A stretch of DNA of 64,000 nucleotides, from contig NZ_CP071868.1 of assembly GCF_017569225.1 (NCBI RefSeq), positions 1,116,001-1,180,000 on the forward strand, written 5' to 3'. Below are positions 56,762 to 64,000 of this stretch, one piece after another. The translations under genes and the position numbers were made by a program. Positions within the stretch are counted from its first letter, which is position 1. Each line of letters begins with the position of its first letter. Under the pieces are notes generated by a model that was given only the letters and a program-made list of their open reading frames with translations, did no database searches and was not told the origin of the DNA. Source of the stretch: Pengzhenrongella sicca. GTDB lineage: Bacteria > Actinomycetota > Actinomycetes > Actinomycetales > Cellulomonadaceae.

Positions 56762-57634
56762 TCAGGTCAGGCCTGCGGGCCAGTGCGCCGGCCGGGCGAG
56801 CCCGGGCGGCAGGACCGTCGCGGCGTCGCCCCGGGCGGCGTCCAGCTGGGACTGCCGCAGGAAGAGGGTCGTGCTCAGGTCCGCCCCGTCGAGGCAGGCG
56901 TCCCGCAGATCGGCACCCGTGACGTCCGCGAGCCGCAGGTCCGTCGCGGCGAGGTCGGCGCCGATGAGCAGGGCGCCGCGCAGGCTGGCCCCGCGCAGGT
57001 CGGCCCCGCGGAGCCGGGCGCCGGCGAGGTCGGCGCCGCGGTGGTCGATCAGCCGCGGCCCGGCCGCGGCCCGAGCGTGCGCGCTCGCGCGCACGAGCAG
57101 CGGGTTCACCGCCTGGCGTTGCGCGTCCACGTCGACGGCGGCGACGTCGGCGGGATCGCCCCGCGTCAGCGCCGTGATCGCCGCGAACGCGCGCTCGAGG
57201 TCGGCGCGCAGCCGGGCGTGCGCCGACCCCGTGGGCGCGAGCGGCAGGGCCTGCGTCAGGTACCAGAGCAGCTCGTGCAGGTCGCGCATCACGGGAAAGA
57301 CGGTGAACATCTGCCGGGCGGTGGCAGGCGCCGACCGCCAGTCGTGCCCGCCGAACGTGACCTGGGAGACTTGCTGCCCCGCGCCGAAGCAGTCGTAGAC
57401 CGTGCACCCCCGGAAGCCTCGCTCGCGCAGGCGGGTGTGGATCCCGCAGCGGAAGTCCCCGGCGAGGTGCAGGCAGGGCCGGCCAGCCGGCTTCGTGATC
57501 GCGAAGTCGGTCGAGGCGGTGAACGCGGGAACGACGCAGCACAGCGCGAAGCAGCTCGCGCAGTCGGCCCGCAGCTCCTGCGCGGGCGGGCCAGCGGCCG
57601 GCGCGGCTACGGGTTGCTCGGTCACGCAGCCCAT
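56762..57634 (-). CDS. Pentapeptide-repeat protein with Cys-rich N-terminus
   Basis: A 290-residue protein. The N-terminal third is cysteine-rich: ADCASCFALCCVVPAF, then CLHLAGDFRCGIHTRLRERG and CTVYDCFGAGQQ, likely a metal site. The C-terminal part contains about eight pentapeptide repeats A(D/N)LxG (GADLAGARLRGADLRGASLR, GALLIGADLAATDLRLADVT and GADLRDACLDGADLSTTLF), which form a right-handed quadrilateral beta helix. Repeats of this type mimic DNA in some gyrase-protecting proteins, but the number here is small. The ATG at 57634 has GAGG upstream; the frame is open to 57865. Function unknown. Confidence 0.88.
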   Translation of the reverse strand: MGCVTEQPVAAPAAGPPAQELRADCASCFALCCVVPAFTASTDFAITKPAGRPCLHLAGDFRCGIHTRLRERGFRGCTVYDCFGAGQQVSQVTFGGHDWRSAPATARQMFTVFPVMRDLHELLWYLTQALPLAPTGSAHARLRADLERAFAAITALTRGDPADVAAVDVDAQRQAVNPLLVRASAHARAAAGPRLIDHRGADLAGARLRGADLRGASLRGALLIGADLAATDLRLADVTGADLRDACLDGADLSTTLFLRQSQLDAARGDAATVLPPGLARPAHWPAGLT

Positions 57635-57645
57635 TGTCCTCGCCG

Positions 57646-58158
57646 TCAGCCGGGTACGGCCCCGTTGCGCGCGGCGCGGAGCGCGGCGATGTCGAGTTTC
57701 TGCATCCCCAGCATGGCCTGCATCACCCGCTGGGACCGCTCCGGGTCCGGGTCGGCGAGCAGCTCGAACAGCACGGGCGGCACGATCTGCCAGGAGAGCC
57801 CGTACTTGTCCTTGAGCCAGCCGCACTGGCTCGGCTCGCCGCCGTCGCTCGTCAGTGCGTCCCACAGCCGGTCGATCTCGTCCTGGGTCGCCGCGGGGAC
57901 GACGAACGAGATCGCCTCGGTGAACGGGAAGCGCGGGCCCCCGTTGAGTCCCTGGAGCTCGAGCCCGTCGAGCGTGAAGGACACCGACATCGCCGTGCCG
58001 GCGGGTTGCGGCGCGCCCTCCCCGTACCGGGAGACGCTGCGCACGCGCGAGTTCGGGAAGATCGACACGTAGAACTCGGCGGCCTCTTCGGCTTGGGAAT
58101 CGAACCAGAGGAACGGGGTGATCGATTGCATCGCGGGGCCTCCGTACGCCGTTGTCAT
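57646..58158 (-). CDS. PhnB-like VOC-family protein
   Basis: A 170-residue glyoxalase-fold protein: MQSITPFLWFDSQAEEAAEF, YVSIFPNSRVRSVSRYGEGA, then AMSVSFTLDGLELQGLNGGP, PFTEAISFVVPAATQDEIDR and KDKYGLSWQIVPPVLFELLA. This is the 3-demethylubiquinone-9 methyltransferase-like/PhnB branch; it lacks the metal residues of lactoylglutathione lyase. Role unknown. The ATG at 58158 has AAAGG 6 nt upstream. It ends 11 nt from the pentapeptide gene start and lies in the same direction as marR upstream (29 nt). Confidence 0.92.
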   Translation of the reverse strand: MTTAYGGPAMQSITPFLWFDSQAEEAAEFYVSIFPNSRVRSVSRYGEGAPQPAGTAMSVSFTLDGLELQGLNGGPRFPFTEAISFVVPAATQDEIDRLWDALTSDGGEPSQCGWLKDKYGLSWQIVPPVLFELLADPDPERSQRVMQAMLGMQKLDIAALRAARNGAVPG

Positions 58159-58187
58159 CGAAGCCTTTCGATCGTAGCGGCGCCCGG

Positions 58188-58682
58188 TCAGGACGCGCTG
58201 ACGGCCCCGAGCAGCTCGCGCAGCAGGTCGTCGAGCTGCCGACGCCGGGCGGGCGCCAGGGCGGCGAGCATCCGGTCCTGCGCCGCGAGCCCGGCGACGA
58301 CGGCGTCGTCGACGATCTCGCGGCCGCGGTCCGTCAGCGTGACCAGCAGGCCCCGCCGGTCGGTCGGCGCGGGCGACCGGGCGACGAGCCCCGCTCGCTC
58401 GAGCCGGTCGATCCGGCCCGTGAGACCGCCCGACGTGAGCATCAGCGACGCCGTGAGCGCCGACGGCGCGAGCGCGAACGGAGGGCCCGACCGGCGCAGG
58501 GTCGCGAGCACGTCGAAGTCGGCCCGGGTGATGCCGAACTGGCCGTAGGCGGCCGTCATCGCGTCTCCCGAGGCCCTCGCGATGCGGTAGATCCGGCCGA
58601 ACACGCCCATCGACTCGGTCTTGAGTTCGGGGCGCTCGGTCGCCCACTGCTCGAGGATCCGGTCTACCCCGTCGTCAGCCAT
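58188..58682 (-). CDS. MarR-family transcriptional regulator
   Basis: A 164-residue MarR winged-helix protein: FGITRADFDVLATLRRSGPP, SALTASLMLTSGGLTGRIDR (recognition helix), LERAGLVARSPAPTDRRGLL (wing) and VTLTDRGREIVDDAVVAGLA, with dimerisation helices at both ends. MarR proteins repress their own gene and a divergent transporter. The ATG at 58682 is the family start but the strong AAGGAGGAG site upstream is spaced for another ATG at 58698, which opens a seven-residue frame overlapping it. The intergenic region contains two palindromes over a consensus promoter for the divergent EamA transporter. Confidence 0.95.
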   Translation of the reverse strand: MADDGVDRILEQWATERPELKTESMGVFGRIYRIARASGDAMTAAYGQFGITRADFDVLATLRRSGPPFALAPSALTASLMLTSGGLTGRIDRLERAGLVARSPAPTDRRGLLVTLTDRGREIVDDAVVAGLAAQDRMLAALAPARRRQLDDLLRELLGAVSAS

Positions 58683-58708
58683 GCCCGAAGTCTTCCATGC
58701 ACTCCTCC

Positions 58709-58740
58709 TTGACACTTGCTTGCAAGTAAGTATCTTACTA
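58709..58740 (+). promoter_or_regulatory. EamA promoter with MarR-type operators
   Basis: A perfect -35 TTGACA (58709-58714) and a -10 TATCTT (58731-58736) with 16 nt spacing drive the transporter gene. Two dyads overlap it: ACTTGC-TT-GCAAGT (58714-58727) and AGTAAG-TAT-CTTACT (58725-58739). Both are placed to block RNA polymerase, as expected for MarR repression. Confidence 0.75.
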
Positions 58741-58762
58741 CTAAGAGACCTTGGAGGCGGGG

Positions 58763-59737
58763 ATGAACGCGACCGGACGCGGCTGGACGATCCTGGTGAC
58801 GGGCCTGGGCCCGGCCGCCTGGGGGACGACCTATCTCGTGACGACCCAGTGGCTCCCGCCGGACCGGCCGCTGCTCGCGTCGGTGCTGCGCGCGCTCCCG
58901 GCGGGCCTGCTGCTCGTCGCGTGGGGGCGGCGGCTCCCGCACGGGACGTGGTGGCTGCGGGCGGCGGTGCTCGGGACGCTGAACATCGGCGTGTTCTTCG
59001 CGCTCCTGTTCTTCTCGGCCTACCGGCTGCCCGGCGGCGTCGCGGCGACGCTCGGGGCCGTCCAGCCGCTGATCGTGGCGGGGCTGTCCGCATTGATCCT
59101 GGGGGAGCGGCTCACGGTGCGGGCCGTCTGCGCCGGCATCGTCGGCGTCGTCGGCGTCGCGCTGCTCGTGCTGCGTGCGAGCGTCGGGCTCGACGCGCTC
59201 GGCCTGGCCGCCGGCCTGGCCGCCGCGGCGGCGATGGCGCTCGGCGTCGTGCTGACCAAGCGGTGGGGTCGGCCCGTCCCGCTCCTGGCCTTCACGGGCT
59301 GGCAGCTCACCTTCGGCGGGCTCGTGCTCGTGCCGATCCTCCTCGCGGTCGAGGGCCTGCCGGGCGCCGTGACCGCGGCGCAGGTCGCCGGGTTCGCCTA
59401 CCTCGGCCTCGTCAACACCGCCTTCGGGTACGCGGTGTGGTTCCGCGGCATCGAGCGGTTGCCCGCCGCGAGCGTCTCCTTCCTCGGGCTGCTCAGCCCC
59501 GTCGTCGCGGCGACCGCGGGCTGGCTCGTGCTCGCGCAGTCGCTCTCCGGCTGGCAGCTCGTCGGGATGGGTCTCGCGCTCGGCGCCCTGGTCGCCGGGC
59601 AGCGGGGTACGGCCCGCCGCGATCCCCGCTCGGACGCCCGAGATTCACTCGTTCGTGGCACGACTACGCCGGGCTTGGGCCTGCGTCCTCCTGCCGTGAT
59701 CGCTACGGTGAGCAGCGCGAACACCGGTCTGCCATAG
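58763..59737 (+). CDS. EamA/DMT-family transporter
   Basis: A 324-residue protein with ten membrane segments in two EamA repeats: GWTILVTGLGPAAWGTTYLV to ALLFFSAYRLPGGVAATLGA (first) and GLDALGLAAGLAAAAAMALG to FLGLLSPVVAATAGWLVLAQ (second). The ATG at 58763 has GGAGG 5-6 nt upstream. Substrates of this family are amino acids, drugs or metabolites and cannot be deduced. The C-terminal 45 residues after the last helix are hydrophilic and may be partly dispensable. It is divergent from marR and under its operators. Confidence 0.93.
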   Translation: MNATGRGWTILVTGLGPAAWGTTYLVTTQWLPPDRPLLASVLRALPAGLLLVAWGRRLPHGTWWLRAAVLGTLNIGVFFALLFFSAYRLPGGVAATLGAVQPLIVAGLSALILGERLTVRAVCAGIVGVVGVALLVLRASVGLDALGLAAGLAAAAAMALGVVLTKRWGRPVPLLAFTGWQLTFGGLVLVPILLAVEGLPGAVTAAQVAGFAYLGLVNTAFGYAVWFRGIERLPAASVSFLGLLSPVVAATAGWLVLAQSLSGWQLVGMGLALGALVAGQRGTARRDPRSDARDSLVRGTTTPGLGLRPPAVIATVSSANTGLP

Positions 59738-59832
59738 TGACGACGTCGTCGGCCCCATCGATCCGCCCACCTCCGTGGCGTCCTGTCAGCGACATGCCGG
59801 CATCCGCACCGCGACCGGGGAAGGGGCGTTCC

Positions 59833-60618
59833 GTGACCGACGAGACTGCGTTCCCCCACCCGCGCCCCGAGAGCCCCGGGCCGGCCCCCGAGGCGGGCGA
59901 GTCGGGCTCGTCCGCGCTGGGCTCGCTCCTGCTGGAGACGGCCAGCATCGAGGCCTACCTGGAGGACTTCACGTCGCGGGCCGCCAGCTACCTGGGTGCC
60001 GGCACCCAGTGCGGCATCACGCTGCGCCACCTCGGGCGCGACCGGCGGGCCGCGAGCAGCGACGAGCGGGCCGCGCGGTGCGACGACGTCGAGGTCGCGA
60101 CCGGAGCGGGGCCGTGCCTGACGGCGATGGACGAGCGGCGCACCCTGACCACCCGCGAGATCTGGCGCGACGACCGGTGGATCGCCTGGCGCGACGCGGC
60201 CGAGCTCGAGGGCTTTCGCTCCGCGGCCGCGGTGCCCGCCAGCGCGGGCGGCGGCACCGAGATCGCGCTCAACCTCTACTCGGAGCAGGCGGATCCCTGG
60301 GACCCGGAGCGGCTGGTGCGCGCTGCCATGTTCGCGGACCAGATCGCCCAGGTGATGGCGCTGTGCATCAGGATCGCCGAGCAGACCGTGATCAACGCCG
60401 ACCTGACGGCGGCGATGGCGTCGCGATCGACGATCGATCAGGCGATCGGCATCATCATGGCGCAGAACCGGTGCTCGGCCGAGGACGCCTTCGCGATCCT
60501 CCGGCGCGCCTCCAGCCATCGCAACGTGAAGCTGCGCGTCGTGGCGGCGGCCGTGGTCCAGGGCATCACGGGAGTTGCCCCCGCAGCGGGGCAGTTCCGA
60601 CCCCGGCACGAGAACTAG
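59833..60618 (+). CDS. GAF-ANTAR RNA-binding regulator
   Basis: A 261-residue protein: GAF domain (about 55-185; TASIEAYLEDFTSRAASYLG, GTQCGITLRHLG, FRSAAAVPASAGGGTEIALN) followed by an ANTAR domain (MASRSTIDQAIGIIMAQNRC then AEDAFAILRRASSHRNVKLR). ANTAR domains bind two-hexaloop RNA hairpins and prevent termination. The GAF ligand is unknown. The start is chosen as the GTG at 59833 with AAGGGGCG upstream; an ATG at 59794 is in frame. Same direction as the EamA gene and as the HATPase gene, 191 nt downstream. Confidence 0.92.
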   Translation: MTDETAFPHPRPESPGPAPEAGESGSSALGSLLLETASIEAYLEDFTSRAASYLGAGTQCGITLRHLGRDRRAASSDERAARCDDVEVATGAGPCLTAMDERRTLTTREIWRDDRWIAWRDAAELEGFRSAAAVPASAGGGTEIALNLYSEQADPWDPERLVRAAMFADQIAQVMALCIRIAEQTVINADLTAAMASRSTIDQAIGIIMAQNRCSAEDAFAILRRASSHRNVKLRVVAAAVVQGITGVAPAAGQFRPRHEN

Positions 60619-60809
60619 GTGCTGACCGGCTGGGGCGTTCGTCCCGGTCCGCGCTGTTTGCCCCCGGTTTCCGCCACTGTTTCACCCGGCGAGATCGGGC
60701 CAGACGCGTCCAGGGAGGTGCGTTGCTCCGTTCGGGTGACGATACTGGGAGGGCACGACGGACGGCCGCGCGCACGCGTCGGCCGACGCTCCCAGTCATG
60801 GGGTGAGGT

Positions 60810-61190
60810 GTGGAGTTGCAGCTCGTAGCCAAGCCTTCCGCCGCCCGGGCAGGGCGGCACTGGGTCATGCGTGCGGTCCGCTCCCAGGGCGTGCCGACCG
60901 AGGCGCTGGACGTCATCGAGCTGCTCACAGGCGAGCTGCTCGCCAACGCCGTGGTGCACGGCCCCGCGGCCGGGGGCATCCGGATCAGGACCTGGCGGTC
61001 GGGCCGCGTCGTGAGCGTCGCGGTCAGCGACGAGAGCTGCACGCGCCCGGTGGTCCGGGATCCCGCGCCGACGTCCGCCGGCGGCCGGGGCATGCTGCTG
61101 ATCGACACCCTTGCGAGCGCCTGGGGGGTCGACGACGGCGGCCCGACCGGCAAGACCGTCTGGTTCAGCCTCGACGTCGGCGCGGCCTGA
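60810..61190 (+). CDS. HATPase_c anti-sigma-type kinase
   Basis: A 126-residue GHKL ATPase domain without other domains: N-box in VIELLTGELLANAVVHGPAA, a DxGxG-like region reduced to VSDESCTRPV, and G-box GGRGMLLIDTLASAWGVDD with KTVWFSLDV at the end. This is the RsbW/SpoIIAB-like single-domain type abundant in actinobacteria, which bind sigma factors or anti-anti-sigma partners. No partner is adjacent. GTG at 60810. It ends 8 nt before the convergent GntR gene. Confidence 0.9.
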   Translation: MELQLVAKPSAARAGRHWVMRAVRSQGVPTEALDVIELLTGELLANAVVHGPAAGGIRIRTWRSGRVVSVAVSDESCTRPVVRDPAPTSAGGRGMLLIDTLASAWGVDDGGPTGKTVWFSLDVGAA

Positions 61191-61198
61191 CTCGTCCG

Positions 61199-61573
61199 CT
61201 AGCTCGCCGGACCCGGCCCCGCCGCGAGGGCCGTGCGCACCCAGCGCAGGCTCGCCTCGTCATCCAGCCCGAGCTCGCGCGCCCGGCGGACGTAGTCCTG
61301 CGCCGCCGCGAACGCCGCGCGGTCGGCCGCCTCGCCGGACTGCTCGACGATCGTCCCGTTGCGCCCGCCGGTCCGGACCGCGCCGGCCTGCTCGAGCTCG
61401 CGGTACGCGCGAGCGACCGTGTTGGGCGCGAGCCCGAGCTCCGCCGCGAGCCCGCGCACCGTCGGGAGCCGGGTGCCGGGGGCGAGGCTGCCGGCGTGGA
61501 TCGCGTCCGCGAGCTGCGTCCGGATCTGGTCGTACGGCGCGACCGGCGAGCGCGGGTCGATCGTGATCCTCAT
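61199..61573 (-). CDS. GntR-family regulator, YtrA type
   Basis: A 124-residue protein: VAPYDQIRTQLADAIHAGSL, PGTRLPTVRGLAAELGLAPN (recognition region) and TVARAYRELEQAGAVRTGGR (wing), with a short helical C-terminus and no large effector domain, the YtrA subfamily layout. YtrA repressors usually control ABC transporter operons. Its own promoter region is divergent from the ROK gene; the 91 nt between contain the ROK promoter. ATG at 61573. Confidence 0.93.
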   Translation of the reverse strand: MRITIDPRSPVAPYDQIRTQLADAIHAGSLAPGTRLPTVRGLAAELGLAPNTVARAYRELEQAGAVRTGGRNGTIVEQSGEAADRAAFAAAQDYVRRARELGLDDEASLRWVRTALAAGPGPAS

Positions 61574-61664
61574 GGTCGCAAGGGTGCCAGACCGCAGGTC
61601 ACGGTGTGATCACGGTCACCCGGAGGCCTTGACGAGTATATGTAAGGAAGGTCTACTAACAAAT

Positions 61665-62843
61665 GTGACCACCGTCGCCTTCCCGAGCAGCAGCACCGGC
61701 CGAGGGCTCGGTCGCGAGCTGCGGCCGACCTCGAAGGTCCTGCCCGGGCACGCCCGCGCGCACAACCGCTCGATGGTGCTGCAGCACCTGTTCCACTCCG
61801 GCCCGACCTCCCGCGCGGACCTGGCCCGCAGCACCTCGCTGACGCGGGTGACGGTCTCGGACCTCGTCTCGTCGCTGCTGGAAGAGGGGATCGTCGAGGA
61901 GCTGGGCACCCGGCCCGCGGGCCGGGTCGGCAAGCCCGCGACGCTCGTCGGGATGCGCACGGGCGACTTCCGGATCGTCGCGGTCGACCTCGCCGACGAC
62001 GCGTGGATGCGCGGCGCGGTGCTCAGCCTGACGGGGGCCGTGGTGACCCGCCGCTCGGTCGCGCTCGAGGGGCGCACCGGCGCCGAGGCGCTCGAGGCGC
62101 TCGAGGACCTGTGCCGACTCCTGCTCGCTGCGGCCGACCGCCCGGTGATCGGCGTCGGCATCGGCTCGCCCGGGGTGATCGACTCGCTCGGGACCGTCGT
62201 CGAGGCGCCGAACCGGGGCTGGTACGACGTCCCGCTCGCGATGGACCTGACCGAGCGGCTCGGCGTCGCCACGCACGTGGCCAACGACGCGAACACCGCG
62301 GCGCTGGGCGAGTTCACCTTCGGCGGCGCGGGCGGATCCGGCCTTTTGGTCCTCACCGTCGGGCAGGGCGTGGGCGCGGGCATCGTCGTCGACGGCGCGC
62401 TCGTGCACGGCCACCGGCACGCGGCCGGCGAGATTGGCCACGTCACCGTCGTCGACGACGACGGCGCGGGCGGCCCGGCGCCGACGTGCGCCTGCGGGCG
62501 GCGGGGCTGCCTCGAGACGCTGCTGTCCGTCCCGGCGCTGCGCCGCCGGATCGCGGGCCTCGACCGGGACGCAGCCGACGCGGAGCTCGCGGCGGTCGGG
62601 CGGGTGCTGGGCATCGCCCTGGCTCCCGTCGTGGGTGCGCTGAACCTCTCCGAGGTGCTGTTCAGCGGCCCGCCGGAGCTGCTCGACGGCCCGCTGCGTG
62701 CGGCGGCGCTGCACACCATCCAGCAGCGCACCATGGCGGTCATCGGCGCGGAGCTGCAGATGCGGATGGCCTCGCTCGGCGAGGACGTGGCCCTGTTCGG
62801 GGCCGCGGTCCTCGTGCTGTCCGGTCAGCTCGGGGTCACGTGA
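61665..62843 (+). CDS. ROK-family repressor
   Basis: A 392-residue ROK regulator. The N-terminal winged helix is at about 35-85 (RSMVLQHLFHSGPTSRADLA, RSTSLTRVTVSDLVSSLLEE). The ROK sugar-kinase-like domain has VIGVGIGSPGVIDSLG, HVANDANTAALGEFTFGG, TVGQGVGAGIVVDGALVHG, GEIGHVTVVDDDG and the zinc site CACGRRGCLET. The GTG at 61665 is leaderless by sequence: TTGACG (61629-61634), 17 nt, TCTACT (61652-61657), then 7 nt to the GTG. The gene precedes a sugar-binding lipoprotein of an ABC importer in the same direction, so it probably represses that import operon in response to a sugar. Confidence 0.94.
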   Translation: MTTVAFPSSSTGRGLGRELRPTSKVLPGHARAHNRSMVLQHLFHSGPTSRADLARSTSLTRVTVSDLVSSLLEEGIVEELGTRPAGRVGKPATLVGMRTGDFRIVAVDLADDAWMRGAVLSLTGAVVTRRSVALEGRTGAEALEALEDLCRLLLAAADRPVIGVGIGSPGVIDSLGTVVEAPNRGWYDVPLAMDLTERLGVATHVANDANTAALGEFTFGGAGGSGLLVLTVGQGVGAGIVVDGALVHGHRHAAGEIGHVTVVDDDGAGGPAPTCACGRRGCLETLLSVPALRRRIAGLDRDAADAELAAVGRVLGIALAPVVGALNLSEVLFSGPPELLDGPLRAAALHTIQQRTMAVIGAELQMRMASLGEDVALFGAAVLVLSGQLGVT

Positions 62844-62930
62844 CGACCCCGAGCCGACCGCCTGCAAGTCGGAGTACCAGCACCGCGGCGACGCCGGCCG
62901 GCGTCACCTGAACCTGGGAGGGACCCCAAC

Positions 62931-64000
62931 GTGAAGATTCTACGTTTCGTGGCCGTCGGAGCAGCGGCGACGCTCGCGCTCACCGCCTGCAGCTCATCGA
63001 CCGACACGCCGGAGGGCGACGGCACCTCGGCCGGCGCCGTCGAGGCGGCGGACATCACCCTCTGGCTCGCGGGCGGTGACACCAACGACGATCTCCGGGC
63101 TTACCTGGTCGACACCTTCGCCGCCGAGAACCCCGGCTCGACGCTCACGATCGAGGAGCAGCCCTGGGGCGACCTCGACGCGAAGCTGACGACCGCCCTG
63201 CCGGACGCCAACAACACCCCGGACGTCGTCGAGGTCGGCAACACGCAGTCGCCCACGTACACCAACGTGGGCGCGTTCCTCGACATCAGCGACATGTACG
63301 ACGAGCTCGGCGGCGACGACCTGCTGCAGTCCTTCGTCGCGGCGGGCGAGGTCGACGGCCTGAACTACACGTTGCCGTACTACTTCGGCTCGCGGTACAT
63401 GTTCGTGCGCAAGGACGTCTGGGCCGAGGCGGGCCTCGAGATGCCGACGACGCTCGACGAGTTCAACTCGTCCGTCAAGGCCATCGCCGCCGCCAACCCG
63501 CGCGGCATCGACAACTTCTCCGGGTTCTTCCTCGGCGGCCAGGACTGGCGCAACGGGATCTCGTGGATCTTCGCCAACGGCGGCGACCTCGCGACGAAGG
63601 ACGGCGACGAGTGGGTCTCGACGCTGTCCGACCCGAACTCGATCACGGGCCTCACGCAGCTCCAGGAGATCTACGAGAGCGCCTCGAACGCGCCGGCCGA
63701 CGCCAAGGACGCGAGCCCCTGGCTCTACCTCAACGACACGGACGAGGCGATGGACGCCGACGGCGCGGTGACGGCGAGCACGTCGCTCGCGGCGGCGACG
63801 ATCATGGCGCCGGGCTGGGCGCACTGGTCCATCGGCGACCTCGTGACCGGCGAGGACGGCAAGCCCGCACGCGAGTGGAACGACGCGACGTTCGGCGTCC
63901 TGGTGCTCCCGGGCGTCGACGGCGAGCCGGCCCCGGTCTTCGCGGGCGGCTCCAACATCGGGATCTCGGCGAAGAGCGAGCACCCCGAGCTGGCCAAGGC
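62931..64000 (+). CDS. Sugar ABC transporter solute-binding lipoprotein, partial
   Basis: The frame from the GTG at 62931 (GGGAGGG ribosome binding site) is open to the window end (about 356 residues). A lipoprotein signal ends LALTACSSS (lipobox LTAC, Cys at about 20). Then the COG1653 solute-binding pattern: ITLWLAGGDTNDDLRAYLVD, FAAENPGSTLTIEEQPWGDL, TALPDANNTPDVVEVGNTQS, GLNYTLPYYFGSRYMFVRKD and GGSNIGISAKSEHPELAK. It binds an oligosaccharide outside the membrane; permease genes are expected downstream. The gene follows the ROK repressor by 87 nt. Confidence 0.96.
   Translation, partial: MKILRFVAVGAAATLALTACSSSTDTPEGDGTSAGAVEAADITLWLAGGDTNDDLRAYLVDTFAAENPGSTLTIEEQPWGDLDAKLTTALPDANNTPDVVEVGNTQSPTYTNVGAFLDISDMYDELGGDDLLQSFVAAGEVDGLNYTLPYYFGSRYMFVRKDVWAEAGLEMPTTLDEFNSSVKAIAAANPRGIDNFSGFFLGGQDWRNGISWIFANGGDLATKDGDEWVSTLSDPNSITGLTQLQEIYESASNAPADAKDASPWLYLNDTDEAMDADGAVTASTSLAAATIMAPGWAHWSIGDLVTGEDGKPAREWNDATFGVLVLPGVDGEPAPVFAGGSNIGISAKSEHPELAK

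Overview
The window is high-GC DNA (most coding regions are dominated by G/C third positions) from an actinobacterium. The block prfB - ftsE - ftsX - M23 peptidase - smpB - ssrA, an actinobacterial-type tmRNA tag, 13E12/DUF222-HNH protein, GAF-ANTAR and BTAD regulators, and many leaderless starts fit the Micrococcales, most likely a Cellulomonas-like bacterium. The genus is an inference from gene content only.

Positions 1 to about 22,340 form an accessory island. It is gene-poor in places, compositionally mixed and rich in broken genes. It holds a small secreted protein with its own ABC transporter (1-1655), a truncated mobC beside a large inverted repeat that looks like an oriT (3128-3710), a truncated DUF4062 gene, a kinase-like P-loop protein, a VanX-like dipeptidase, a large acyltransferase, a PadR/membrane-protein pair, a kelch lipoprotein, an intact IS3-family element with 3-bp target duplication, a 20-G tract, several small unknown genes, an ORC-like ATPase with a 53-aa neighbour, an IS110-family element, an internally deleted IS3 relic, and a PD-(D/E)XK nuclease. 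The right edge cuts into cpaF, so the Tad pilus cluster that follows has lost its ATPase. Three diverged copies of a short sequence (4179, 15977 and 22317), the last one exactly at the cpaF break, look like attachment sites of tandemly accreted elements.

Positions 22,341-26,128 are the rest of a Tad/Flp pilus operon (cpaF fragment, tadB, tadC, flp pilin, two TadE-like, one TadG-like). Positions 26,195-33,904 are the conserved core: release factor 2, the FtsEX division complex with its peptidoglycan hydrolase, and the SmpB/tmRNA ribosome rescue pair, with a DUF2207 membrane protein and a TIGR03086-type protein inserted between smpB and ssrA.

Positions 34,000-64,000 are ordinary chromosomal genes of stress, signalling and metabolism: DUF1801, GrpB, a CPA2 antiporter, an Arr rifampin ADP-ribosyltransferase operon with a TMEM175 channel and an alpha/beta hydrolase, two c-di-GMP enzymes, an isochorismatase-like hydrolase, a deazaflavin-dependent reductase, DUF222-HNH, histidine phosphatase/YjdM/membrane protein operon, RlmC, AIM24, a WS/DGAT-like acyltransferase with collagen-like stretches, a BTAD regulator next to a methyltransferase, a MarR/EamA divergent pair with clear operators, GAF-ANTAR and HATPase regulators, and at the right end a ROK repressor followed by a sugar-binding lipoprotein that runs off the window. 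No tRNA, 5S/16S/23S rRNA or CRISPR array was seen.
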